From Clostridium sp. UBA1056 (GTDB lineage Bacteria > Bacillota > Clostridia > Clostridiales > Clostridiaceae), in the NCBI GenBank assembly GCA_002316385.1, contig DCDL01000037.1:25756-36543 (forward strand): a stretch of DNA of 10,788 nt, read 5' to 3'. The notes beneath the pieces are model-generated. The model made no database searches, was not told the origin of the DNA, and was given only the letters and a program-made list of their open reading frames with translations. The stretch's first letter is position 1. The number at the start of each line of letters is the position of its first letter. The position numbers were made by a program, and so were the translations under genes. This document shows, piece after piece, positions 1 to 5,055 of this stretch.

Positions 1-42
1 AATGCTTTAGTAAATCAATATTCCGAAACGGCTGAGCGTTAA
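1..42 (+). CDS. C-terminal end of an unidentified gene (partial)
   Basis: Frame 1 is open from the first base and gives NALVNQYSETAER followed by TAA at 40-42. The codons (GCT, GAA, GAG, CGT, ACG) make ordinary amphipathic protein sequence, unlike the AT-rich noncoding DNA that follows. This is probably the last 13 residues of a gene entering from the left. Thirteen residues are too few to name the family, and a chance open frame cannot be excluded. Confidence 0.5.
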   Translation, partial: NALVNQYSETAER

Positions 43-71
43 TAATATAAGTGCTTATTCAATATTTATTT

Positions 72-138
72 AGATTAGCTTATTTTGCTAAAGCCCCTTT
101 GTATAGAACTATGTTAAGTGTAATAAGAAAGCTAATCT
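72..138. repeat. Inverted repeat, 10-bp arms, downstream of the partial gene
   Basis: AGATTAGCTT (72-81) is exactly complementary to AAGCTAATCT (129-138). The 47-nt interval contains a rare GC-rich patch (AAGCCCC, about 91-97). There is no T-run after either arm, so it is not a simple intrinsic terminator. It could be a folded 3' UTR, a remnant element, or chance. Confidence 0.35.
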
Positions 139-171
139 TATTCGTAAAGGTGTATGATTAGTACATATCTT

Positions 172-217
172 ATAAACCTATTTAGTGTTATCAACACTTA
201 GGGGTTTATTAATTTTT
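172..217 (+). terminator. Probable intrinsic terminator
   Basis: ATAAACC (172-178) pairs with GGTTTAT (203-209), and inside it AGTGTT (184-189) pairs with AACACT (193-198) around an ATC loop. A small internal loop separates the two helices. The tail TTAATTTTT follows directly. It probably ends transcripts from the gene that stops at 42, and it insulates the DUF4190-like gene at 303. Confidence 0.5.
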
Positions 218-302
218 CAAGATAAGTTAATAATTTTGTAATAATATTTAGTATGAATTAATACAATGAATAGATTGATAAAATTTACAAGGAGGATTTT
301 GT

Positions 303-566
303 ATGAGTGTTGCTTCATTGGTATTGGGAATTTGTAGTATTGTATTTACTGTGATTTCATGGGGATGCTTATGGTGGCTGTCTCTAGTGCTAGGAGTTGT
401 AGGTATAGTATTAGGATTTATAGACATGAAGAAGAAAAAAGAAGCAGGTGTAGCTCTTGGAATGGCTAAGGGTGGATTTATATGTTCTATAATAGGAATA
501 TGTATGGCTATTATATTTTTAATATTTATTATAGGCGTAGCATCATTAGGAGTAGCATTAGTATAA
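303..566 (+). CDS. Small DUF4190-like membrane protein
   Basis: An 87-residue, almost entirely hydrophobic protein. Segments at about residues 3-18 and 22-41 are followed by a short basic loop (KKKK, residues 43-46), and a third hydrophobic stretch runs from about 57 to 84. The Gly-rich repeats LVLGICSIV, LVLGVVGIVLG and ALGMAKGGFICSIIGI are typical of DUF4190, where the motif 'A..LGI.s...' occurs twice per domain; this assignment is from recall. The function of the family is unknown. The ATG is set by GGAGG at 291-295 with 7 nt spacing. A hairpin terminator at 595-616 follows, so the gene is probably transcribed alone, although the next membrane-protein gene starts only 76 nt downstream. It should lie in the cytoplasmic membrane; no signal peptide or catalytic motif is visible. 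Confidence 0.75.
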   Translation: MSVASLVLGICSIVFTVISWGCLWWLSLVLGVVGIVLGFIDMKKKKEAGVALGMAKGGFICSIIGICMAIIFLIFIIGVASLGVALV

Positions 567-592
567 AATTATATTTGTAAAAGCATACCACG

Positions 593-624
593 AAAAGATG
601 TCTGTAAAGGCATCTTGTTTTTAA
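593..624 (+). terminator. Intrinsic terminator after the DUF4190-like gene
   Basis: AAGATGTCT (595-603) pairs with AGGCATCTT (608-616) around a GTAA loop, with one G-U wobble, and GTTTTTAATT follows. It has the classic stem plus U-tract form and lies 28 nt after the stop codon. The right arm contains AGGCATCT, the same octamer that ends the palindromic repeat at 1091-1148. Confidence 0.75.
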
Positions 625-642
625 TTATTAGGGGGTTACAAG

Positions 643-1074
643 GTGAAAAGCCAGGAGATAGTAAAAGAATATAATATTTTTAATGTGATTTTGATTATTT
701 TAGTAATAGCAATGATATTTTTACCTTTTATATCGAGGATGGTTAATAAAATATTTCCAATTACATATGGATGTCTTTCCTATAGATTTTTAGGAAAAAC
801 TTGCCCTCTTTGTGGATTTACTAGAGACATAAAAAATATTATATCTGGTAATATTTTTGTACCTAAATTAAACTTGCTATCTGTACCAGCAGTTTTATTA
901 GGTATATTTGAGATTTTATTTAGAATAAAAATTTTATCATCAAAGAAAAAGCTAATGGATAAAAGGATTAGAAATAAAATAATAAAATTTGATGTCATAT
1001 ATCATGCATTTACTTGTTTTTCTTTTATTATATATGGAGTTTTATTTTATGCTTTAGATTTATCACGATTATAA
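643..1074 (+). CDS. DUF2752-like membrane protein with CPLCGFTR motif
   Basis: A 143-residue membrane protein with hydrophobic segments at about residues 11-31, 78-98 and 118-139. The motif CPLCGFTR (54-61) closely matches the DUF2752 signature C-P-x-C-G-x-T-R, and Cys44 lies ten residues upstream. The two motif cysteines suggest metal binding or redox chemistry, but no activity is established for the family. The basic stretch around residues 100-114 is probably cytoplasmic. The start is GTG at 643, supported by GGGGG at 631-635; no in-frame ATG lies close by. It follows the DUF4190-like gene in the same direction, but a terminator lies between them, so co-transcription would need read-through. 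Small membrane proteins of these two kinds are often neighbours in Firmicutes and Bacteroidetes, as far as I recall. Confidence 0.75.
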   Translation: MKSQEIVKEYNIFNVILIILVIAMIFLPFISRMVNKIFPITYGCLSYRFLGKTCPLCGFTRDIKNIISGNIFVPKLNLLSVPAVLLGIFEILFRIKILSSKKKLMDKRIRNKIIKFDVIYHAFTCFSFIIYGVLFYALDLSRL

Positions 1075-1088
1075 AAAATAAAAATAAT

Positions 1089-1150
1089 TAAGGCATCTGA
1101 AAGTAAATAATAATTCAAAGATGGGAAGTATATTTTTTGAAGATGCCTAA
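1089..1150. repeat. Short palindromic dispersed repeat, complete copy
   Basis: AGGCATCT (1091-1098) and AGATGCCT (1141-1148) are perfect 8-bp terminal inverted repeats enclosing 42 bp of AT-rich sequence. Bases 1089-1108 match the window's last 20 bases (10769-10788) at 18 of 20 positions. That makes this a dispersed element rather than a private hairpin. It has no coding capacity. Its size (58 bp) and form recall non-autonomous miniature elements or REP-like palindromes; transcribed, it would form a hairpin with a large loop. Confidence 0.65.
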
Positions 1151-1166
1151 TCTAAGTTACAATAAA

Positions 1167-1191
1167 AGCCTAAATCAAGGCTATATTTATT
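1167..1191 (+). terminator. Weak hairpin, possible terminator of the DUF2752-like gene
   Basis: AGCCT (1167-1171) pairs with AGGCT (1178-1182) around AAATCA, followed by ATATTTATTTTG. The stem is short and the T-run is interrupted. It is the only terminator-like structure between the palindromic repeat and the promoter of the next gene. Confidence 0.3.
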
Positions 1192-1222
1192 TTGATGTTA
1201 TTTTTTACTCAGTATAATAACT

Positions 1223-1250
1223 TTGTCCTTTGGAAAACTTAAAATATAGT
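1223..1250 (+). promoter_or_regulatory. Candidate sigma-A promoter for the 133-residue protein
   Basis: TTGTCC (1223-1228) and TATAGT (1245-1250) are separated by 16 bp. Transcription would start near 1257, just before the ribosome binding site at 1264-1269. A second possible -10, TATAAT at 1213-1218, has a poor -35. Confidence 0.4.
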
Positions 1251-1276
1251 TAAAATCCACTAAAAGGAGGGCAATT

Positions 1277-1678
1277 ATGAATACAAAGATACCTTATCAT
1301 AATTATATAGTTGTAACACCAAATGGAGATGTGCTAGGATTTGGAGAAGAGGATGATGCAAGAAAATATGTGGCAGGATATTATGTGGGAAAAATAGAGG
1401 AGTCATCAGATGATAGAAGCATGTTATATGTTGATTATTCAACAGATCCACTTCAGGCTTCAGTAGATATATGTACCGAATTAGGAGCTTATGAAGGAGA
1501 TTGCATCATTTATGATTTAGATAGCTTTATAGAAAGTATTCAGAATTCTGGTATATTTGAAGAAGAAAAGGAAGAACTTATACTAAAGCTTATGCAAGAA
1601 AAAATAAATCTAAACATTAATGACTATCAAGTGGATAATCTTTTAAATGATGCTAAAGTAGTGCCTAATCGAGATTAA
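1277..1678 (+). CDS. Acidic hypothetical protein, 133 residues
   Basis: I do not recognise this protein. It is soluble and acidic, with Asp/Glu-rich stretches (GFGEEDDARKY, residues 22-32; FEEEKEEL, 94-101). The N-terminal part (YHNYIVVTPNGDVLGF) reads like a beta hairpin. A helical part follows, with DICTELGAYEGDCIIYDLDSFIESI at about 64-88, and a charged helix at 94-112. There is no signal peptide, membrane segment or obvious catalytic motif; Cys66 and Cys76 are the only cysteines. The start is well set by AAAGGAGGG (1263-1271) seven nucleotides upstream of the ATG. It has its own candidate promoter and ends against the inverted repeat at 1728-1800, so it is probably monocistronic. Codon use is the normal AT-rich pattern of the window. 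Confidence 0.7.
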   Translation: MNTKIPYHNYIVVTPNGDVLGFGEEDDARKYVAGYYVGKIEESSDDRSMLYVDYSTDPLQASVDICTELGAYEGDCIIYDLDSFIESIQNSGIFEEEKEELILKLMQEKINLNINDYQVDNLLNDAKVVPNRD

Positions 1679-1727
1679 TAATTTAGACAGAGTCTATAGA
1701 CTTTTCTCACTAATAATTTAGATAAAA

Positions 1728-1800
1728 AAGTAGAGGACGAATTAAAATTTATTGTAATTAAAATAAAAACTAATTAATAAATTTAAAGCGTCCTCTATTT
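1728..1800. terminator. Bidirectional terminator or palindromic element between convergent genes
   Basis: TAGAGGACG (1731-1739) and CGTCCTCTA (1789-1797) are perfect 9-bp arms. After a short mismatch the pairing resumes inward (AAATTTATT with AATAAATTT), making an imperfect stem of more than 20 bp. AAAAAAG precedes and TTTGT follows, so both strands carry T-rich ends. It lies between the stops at 1678 (+) and 1833 (-), the right place for a shared terminator. A smaller palindrome AGTCTATAGACT with TTTT sits at 1691-1705. Confidence 0.6.
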
Positions 1801-1832
1801 GTATTCTATTAAATTTAAGAATTTAAATGTGA

Positions 1833-2483
1833 TTATGTTATAAGACGATTATGAGCCATAAGCATTTTTTCATCAAGGTCAGTTGTAATATTAGCACAGT
1901 TTAATAACATTTCACTAATATCATTAGGCATTTCACCACTATATTTATATCTTAATTTGTGTTCAAGGCTTGCCCAAGTATCCATTGAAACTGTTCTAAA
2001 CTGGATCTCAACGGGAACATTTTCAACTTTTTTTGAAAAGAAAACAGGAATACTAACAACTAAATGAAGGCTACGATAGCCATTAGTTTTAGGAGATTTT
2101 ATGTAATCACGTTCTTTAATAACAGTCAAATCATTTTGTGCCTTAATTGAGGCTGCAATCTCATAAACATCACTAAGGAATGAACAAATAACTCGAATTC
2201 CAGCAATATCAGTTAAGGTCTCAGCAGACTCAATAGAGAATTCTAGCCCTTTTCTTTGAAGTTTTTCAAGAACACTTTCAGGAGTTTTAAGTCTAGACTT
2301 CATATGTTCAATAGGATTATGGGAGTGAATGCTTTTATATTCATCATTAAGTGTTGCGAATTTTGCTTCAATTTCACGAAGAGCACAACGATATTTTAAT
2401 GAGAGTGATCTAAAATCTTCAATATGACTGTCTAAGTTCGAAATATCTATATTTTTAAAATCTTTTAAAGGTAATTGTGTCAT
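1833..2483 (-). CDS. relP: Small alarmone synthetase, RelP/YwaC type
   Basis: Transfers pyrophosphate from ATP to the 3' position of GDP or GTP, making (p)ppGpp in the cytosol. The 216 residues hold only the synthetase domain, with no HD hydrolase and no TGS or ACT domains. Synthetase hallmarks are visible: HNPIEHMKSRLK at 55-66, TDIAGIRVICSF at 91-102 with the Mg-binding Asp92, the G-loop RDYIKSPKTNGYRSLH at 125-140, and VEIQFRT at 158-164 with catalytic Glu159. KFATLNDEYKSIHSHNPIEH and the ending TDLDEKML resemble Bacillus YwaC (RelP/SAS2) more than YjbM (RelQ); this is by recall, so the symbol is tentative. AAAGGAG at 2492-2498 fixes the ATG. It is divergent from the reductase at 2600 and ends at the inverted repeat 1728-1800. 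Such enzymes usually respond to cell-wall or other stress through transcription rather than ribosome stalling. Confidence 0.92.
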   Translation of the reverse strand: MTQLPLKDFKNIDISNLDSHIEDFRSLSLKYRCALREIEAKFATLNDEYKSIHSHNPIEHMKSRLKTPESVLEKLQRKGLEFSIESAETLTDIAGIRVICSFLSDVYEIAASIKAQNDLTVIKERDYIKSPKTNGYRSLHLVVSIPVFFSKKVENVPVEIQFRTVSMDTWASLEHKLRYKYSGEMPNDISEMLLNCANITTDLDEKMLMAHNRLIT

Positions 2484-2521
2484 AATATATTCTCCTTTAT
2501 GAATGAATTAAATCTTATATT

Positions 2522-2550
2522 AGTATAATATAAATAGTTTTTTTATTAAA
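2522..2550. promoter_or_regulatory. Divergent promoter region with overlapping -10 candidates
   Basis: In the 116-bp gap between the divergent genes, TATAAT at 2524-2529 can serve the rightward reductase gene. On the other strand, TATACT (complement of 2522-2527) with TTTAAT (complement of 2545-2550), 17 bp apart, can serve the alarmone synthetase. The overlap of the two would couple the start sites. The -35 elements are weak in this AT-rich DNA. Confidence 0.35.
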
Positions 2551-2599
2551 GTAGATATAGAATTAATTTATATTAAATTTATATTAAAAGGAGATTAAA

Positions 2600-3133
2600 A
2601 TGGAAAGAAAGATAGTTTTATACATAGCTATGAGCTTAGATGGATATATAGCAAGAAGTAATGGTGCAGTTGATTGGCTAAGTGGACAAGGTGAAGTATT
2701 AGAAATTGATAATGGATATGAAGAGTTTTATAGTACCATAGATACTGTTGTTATGGGGAGAATTACCTATGAGCAGGTAATTAATGAATTATCACCTAAT
2801 ATTTGGGTATATGAAGGGAAAAAGTGTTATGTATTTACTGAGAAAGAATATGAAGATAATGAAAAAGTAGAATTCACTTCAGAAAGTATTGTAGAGTTTG
2901 TATCAGATATAAAAGGTGGATTAGGAAAAGATATTTGGCTAGTTGGTGGAGGGAAGTTGATTCATGAATTTATAAATAAAAATCTTATAGATAAGTATAT
3001 TATTACAATAATCCCAACTATCCTAGGAGAGGGGATTCCTCTATTTATCAAAGAGAATTCAGAAATTAAGCTTAAACTAATTGAAAATAAAAATATAGAT
3101 GGAATGGTTGAACTTACATACGTTAGAAGATAA
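2600..3133 (+). CDS. RibD C-terminal / dihydrofolate reductase-like protein
   Basis: A 177-residue protein of the DHFR-fold family that includes B. subtilis YyaP and YwjB (RibD_C, COG0262). Visible hallmarks are the opening strand IVLYIAMSLDGYIA (5-18), GAVDWL (22-27), VVMGRITYE (50-58), the nucleotide-binding segment DIWLVGGGKLIHEFI (111-125), and the closing DKYIITIIPTILGEGIPLF (131-149). The family is expected to bind NAD(P)H and reduce a small substrate, but most members, this one included, have no proven substrate. True folate reduction is unlikely because the usual DHFR active-site context is absent. AAAGGAG at 2588-2594 supports the ATG. It is monocistronic by spacing, and an AT-rich hairpin (3138-3165) lies just past the stop. 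Confidence 0.85.
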   Translation: MERKIVLYIAMSLDGYIARSNGAVDWLSGQGEVLEIDNGYEEFYSTIDTVVMGRITYEQVINELSPNIWVYEGKKCYVFTEKEYEDNEKVEFTSESIVEFVSDIKGGLGKDIWLVGGGKLIHEFINKNLIDKYIITIIPTILGEGIPLFIKENSEIKLKLIENKNIDGMVELTYVRR

Positions 3134-3137
3134 TATT

Positions 3138-3165
3138 AAATATCTTGATAATTCTTAAGATATTT
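3138..3165 (+). terminator. AT-rich hairpin after the reductase gene
   Basis: AAATATCTT (3138-3146) pairs exactly with AAGATATTT (3157-3165); a TTTTTT run comes 9 nt later (3174-3179). The stem is weak because it holds a single G-C pair, so termination is possible but not convincing. Confidence 0.35.
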
Positions 3166-3237
3166 ATAAGAAATTTTTTAATTGTTTTTAGATATTCTTA
3201 AGAAATTCCCTATAAATTTCTTAATTATTTTTAAATA
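3152..3237. repeat. Imperfect 43-bp tandem duplication
   Basis: Two consecutive 43-bp units (3152-3194 and 3195-3237) both begin TTCTTAAGA and end in TTTTTA-purine-ATA. They agree at 34 of 43 positions without gaps. The block fills the gap before the methyltransferase promoter. It may be an old local duplication or phased AT-rich DNA; no protein-binding dyad other than TTCTTAAGA is obvious. Confidence 0.45.
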
Positions 3238-3246
3238 TAATTAGTC

Positions 3247-3252
3247 TATAAT
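3247..3252 (+). promoter_or_regulatory. Candidate -10 of the methyltransferase gene
   Basis: A perfect TATAAT lies 22 nt before the GTG start. Transcription would begin near 3259, giving a leader of about 16 nt that consists almost only of the AAGGAG site. No good -35 is seen upstream. A start this close makes the TTG at 3266 unusable. Confidence 0.35.
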
Positions 3253-3274
3253 TATATTTAAGGAGTTGCTTATA

Positions 3275-3829
3275 GTGAAATTTATAAAGGAATTTTTAAA
3301 AAATCCAAGAAACGTTGGAGCTATTGCACCCAGTAGTAAATATCTTTCGAATAAAATAGTAGAAAATATAAATTTTAGAGATTGTAAGTGCATAGTAGAG
3401 TATGGGGCAGGTACAGGAATATTTACTGAAAAAGTGATAAATAGAAAGAGTGAAGATACTCTTTTATTAGTATTTGAGAGTAATATAATTTTCTATAAAG
3501 AATTGTATTATAGATATATAAATAAAAAAAATGTTAAAATAATAAATGATGGAGCTGAAAATATAAAAATATATCTGGAAAAATATAATATTTTAGAAGT
3601 GGACTATATTATATCTGGATTACCATTTACATCGTTACCATTAAATATATCTCAAAACATATTAGAAAACACAAAAAGAGTATTAAAAGAAAATGGATTA
3701 TTTATTACATTTCAATATTCGATGATAAAAAGAAATTTTTTTATGCATTACTTTCCTAATATAGACGTTGATAAGGTAATGCTAAATGTACCACCTGCAT
3801 ATATATTGAAATGTAGTCAAGGAGTATAA
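3275..3829 (+). CDS. SAM-dependent methyltransferase, phospholipid N-methyltransferase-like
   Basis: A 184-residue class I methyltransferase resembling the COG3963/PmtA group and, more distantly, rRNA adenine dimethylases. The N-terminus FIKEFLKNPRNVGAIAPSSKYLSNKIVE (3-30) is the family's substrate-side helix. Motif I is VEYGAGTGIFTE (41-52), the acidic end of strand 2 is VFES (66-69), and ISGLPFTSLP (113-122) is the post-strand-4 motif shared with PmtA and KsgA-like enzymes. It may methylate phosphatidylethanolamine, but many Firmicute members have unknown substrates. I chose GTG at 3275: AAGGAG (3260-3265) lies 9 nt upstream of it, whereas the in-frame TTG at 3266 directly abuts that site and could not use it. 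A terminator follows at 3928. Confidence 0.8.
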   Translation: MKFIKEFLKNPRNVGAIAPSSKYLSNKIVENINFRDCKCIVEYGAGTGIFTEKVINRKSEDTLLLVFESNIIFYKELYYRYINKKNVKIINDGAENIKIYLEKYNILEVDYIISGLPFTSLPLNISQNILENTKRVLKENGLFITFQYSMIKRNFFMHYFPNIDVDKVMLNVPPAYILKCSQGV

Positions 3830-3927
3830 ATTTATATGATAAGGATAAAGAAATAGATAAAGTGAAATTTAACCTACATATTTTAATAAATCAAATTATT
3901 AGATAACATACTTTGTTTTTAATAAGA

Positions 3928-3956
3928 AAGCATAGTTTCATTACTAGGCTTTTTTA
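3928..3956 (+). terminator. Intrinsic terminator of the methyltransferase gene
   Basis: AAGC-A-TAGT (3928-3936) pairs with ACTA-G-GCTT (3943-3951) around TTCATT, with one A-G mismatch. GCTTTTTTAGC gives a six-T run at the 3' side. It lies 98 nt after the stop codon. Confidence 0.6.
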
Positions 3957-3968
3957 GCATTACAGTAG

Positions 3969-3995
3969 AAGGTAGTCAAGATGACTACCTTTATT
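3969..3995. terminator. Hairpin between convergent methyltransferase and sirtuin genes
   Basis: AAGGTAGTC (3969-3977) and GACTACCTT (3983-3991) form a perfect 9-bp stem with an AAGAT loop, followed on the plus strand by TATTTT. On the minus strand the stem starts 4 nt after the sirtuin stop codon, so it is well placed to end or protect that mRNA even though its minus-side T-run is poor. Confidence 0.6.
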
Positions 3996-4733
3996 TTATA
4001 AAAGATTAACTGCTTCACCTAAAACTTTACCAATGGAATCATTAATAACTAAATCAACTTTAGAATCAGCAGAAGTAGAGCTTTTATTTATAAGAACTAA
4101 ATACTTACCTCTAAAATAATCTATTAATCCAGCAGCTGGATAAACAACTAGAGAAGTACCACCAATAATTAGAGTATCAGCATTAGCTATAGTATCTATA
4201 GAACCTCTAATAACATCATCATCTAGACCTTCTTCATAAAGAACAACATCGGGTTTAACACTTCCACCACATTTAGTGCAAGTAGGTACTCCCTTTGATT
4301 CTAAGATAAAGTTAGCATCATAAAAAGCATGACATTTGGTGCAATAATTTCTATGAACAGATCCATGAAGTTCAAATACATTTTTAGAACCAGCAGCTTG
4401 GTGTAGTCCATCAATATTTTGAGTAATAACGGCTTTAAGTTTACCCATTTCTTCAAGTTTAGCTAAAGCAATATGTGCACCATTAGGCTTAGCTTCAGGA
4501 TAAATCAATTTAGCTTTATAAAAGCTAAAAAATTCTTCAGGGTATCGCATATAAAAACTATGAGATACAAGTTGCTCTGGAGTAAAATTAATTTTTAATT
4601 TTTCGTTCCATAAACCATTTGAACTTCTAAAATCTGGAATTCCTGATTCGGTGGATACTCCTGCACCACCAAAGAATACTATGTTATTGCTATTTCTTAA
4701 AATGTGTGTTAGTTTTTCTATTTCAGTACTCAT
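3996..4733 (-). CDS. cobB: Sir2-family NAD-dependent protein deacylase
   Basis: A complete 245-residue sirtuin. It removes acetyl or other acyl groups from lysine, consuming NAD+ and releasing nicotinamide and O-acyl-ADP-ribose, in the cytosol. NAD-binding GGAGVSTESGIPDFRS (22-37), TQNIDGLH (104-111), catalytic His123 in LHGS, a zinc knuckle of Cys131/Cys134 and Cys152/Cys155, and GGTSLVVYPAAGL (191-203) are all present. The usual V-x-F-G-E segment reads VVLYEE (163-168), a variant I believe is common in Clostridia. The classic partner is acetyl-CoA synthetase, which is not in this window. GAGGAGG at 4741-4747 sets the ATG. The leader contains nested inverted repeats (4757-4817). A broken second copy of the 5' end lies at 6155-6316, beyond the MerR gene. 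Confidence 0.95.
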   Translation of the reverse strand: MSTEIEKLTHILRNSNNIVFFGGAGVSTESGIPDFRSSNGLWNEKLKINFTPEQLVSHSFYMRYPEEFFSFYKAKLIYPEAKPNGAHIALAKLEEMGKLKAVITQNIDGLHQAAGSKNVFELHGSVHRNYCTKCHAFYDANFILESKGVPTCTKCGGSVKPDVVLYEEGLDDDVIRGSIDTIANADTLIIGGTSLVVYPAAGLIDYFRGKYLVLINKSSTSADSKVDLVINDSIGKVLGEAVNLL

Positions 4734-4756
4734 AAGTGAACCTCCTCTAATCGTTG

Positions 4757-4817
4757 ATTTGGAAAGGGGAACTTATCCATAGGCATGAAACGTTATCGGA
4801 TAAAATTATTTCCAAAT
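4757..4817 (-). promoter_or_regulatory. Nested inverted repeats in the sirtuin leader; candidate structured RNA or operator
   Basis: Outer arms ATTTGGAAA (4757-4765) and TTTCCAAAT (4809-4817) are perfect over 9 bp. Inner arms TTATCC (4773-4778) and GGATAA (4798-4803) are perfect over 6 bp. A 19-nt apical segment and a C-rich joint (GTTCCCC on the coding strand) separate them. The inner arm lies 40 nt upstream of the sirtuin ATG and the outer arm 24 nt upstream. It matches no riboswitch consensus I can recall. If the TATAAT at 4816-4821 is the real -10, the RNA would start within the distal outer arm, and the outer pair would act as DNA rather than RNA. Confidence 0.4.
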
Positions 4818-4821
4818 TATA
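4816..4821 (-). promoter_or_regulatory. Candidate -10 of the sirtuin gene
   Basis: The complement reads TATAAT, with only a poor -35 (TTATGC, complement of 4840-4845, 18 bp away). Transcription would start near 4809. The surrounding block, 4802-4865, is partly duplicated at 6245-6305, but there the -10 has become TATTGC. Confidence 0.4.
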
Positions 4822-5001
4822 TTTGATATTCTTATTATGGCATAAATAAATGGAAAAATAAAATAATTATTAAGACATATATTGTAAACAAAAGATTGTC
4901 CATGATATAGTAAGAATAATATAAAAGTAGATAAATAGAAATCTATAGTTTAGTGTAAATACATAGTATTTAAATAATTCATAAAAAATCTTTTAAAGAT
5001 A

Positions 5002-5032
5002 TTTACTTTGACGTTGTGTCGTACTTTATAAT
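5002..5032 (+). promoter_or_regulatory. Probable autoregulated MerR-type promoter
   Basis: TATAAT (5027-5032) is preceded by a 19-bp spacer and a weak -35, TTTACT (5002-5007). The spacer holds the dyad GAC-GTTGT-GTC (5010-5020). An overlong 19-bp spacer with a central dyad is the hallmark of promoters activated by MerR proteins through DNA untwisting. TTGACG at 5008-5013 looks like a better -35 but sits only 13 bp from the -10. The likely regulator is the gene directly downstream. Confidence 0.5.
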
Positions 5033-5055
5033 GATTTTAGAGAGGAGGGGAATAT

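Noticed and set aside
780..998. Minus-strand 72-residue open frame inside the DUF2752-like gene
   Set aside because: It is a shadow frame with no ribosome site and lies fully inside a better-supported gene on the other strand.
3266..3274. TTG at 3266 as the start of the methyltransferase
   Set aside because: It directly abuts AAGGAG (3260-3265), leaving no spacing. GTG at 3275 has 9 nt spacing and gives a family-like N-terminus.
4757..4817. A known riboswitch or self-cleaving ribozyme upstream of the sirtuin
   Set aside because: I found no match to the purine, preQ1, SAM, THF, fluoride, guanidine, NAD or hammerhead consensus features that I can recall, so no known class is claimed.
5008..5032. 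TTGACG and TATAAT as an ordinary sigma-A promoter for the MerR gene
   Set aside because: The spacing is only 13 bp. The 19-bp MerR-type arrangement with TTTACT fits better.
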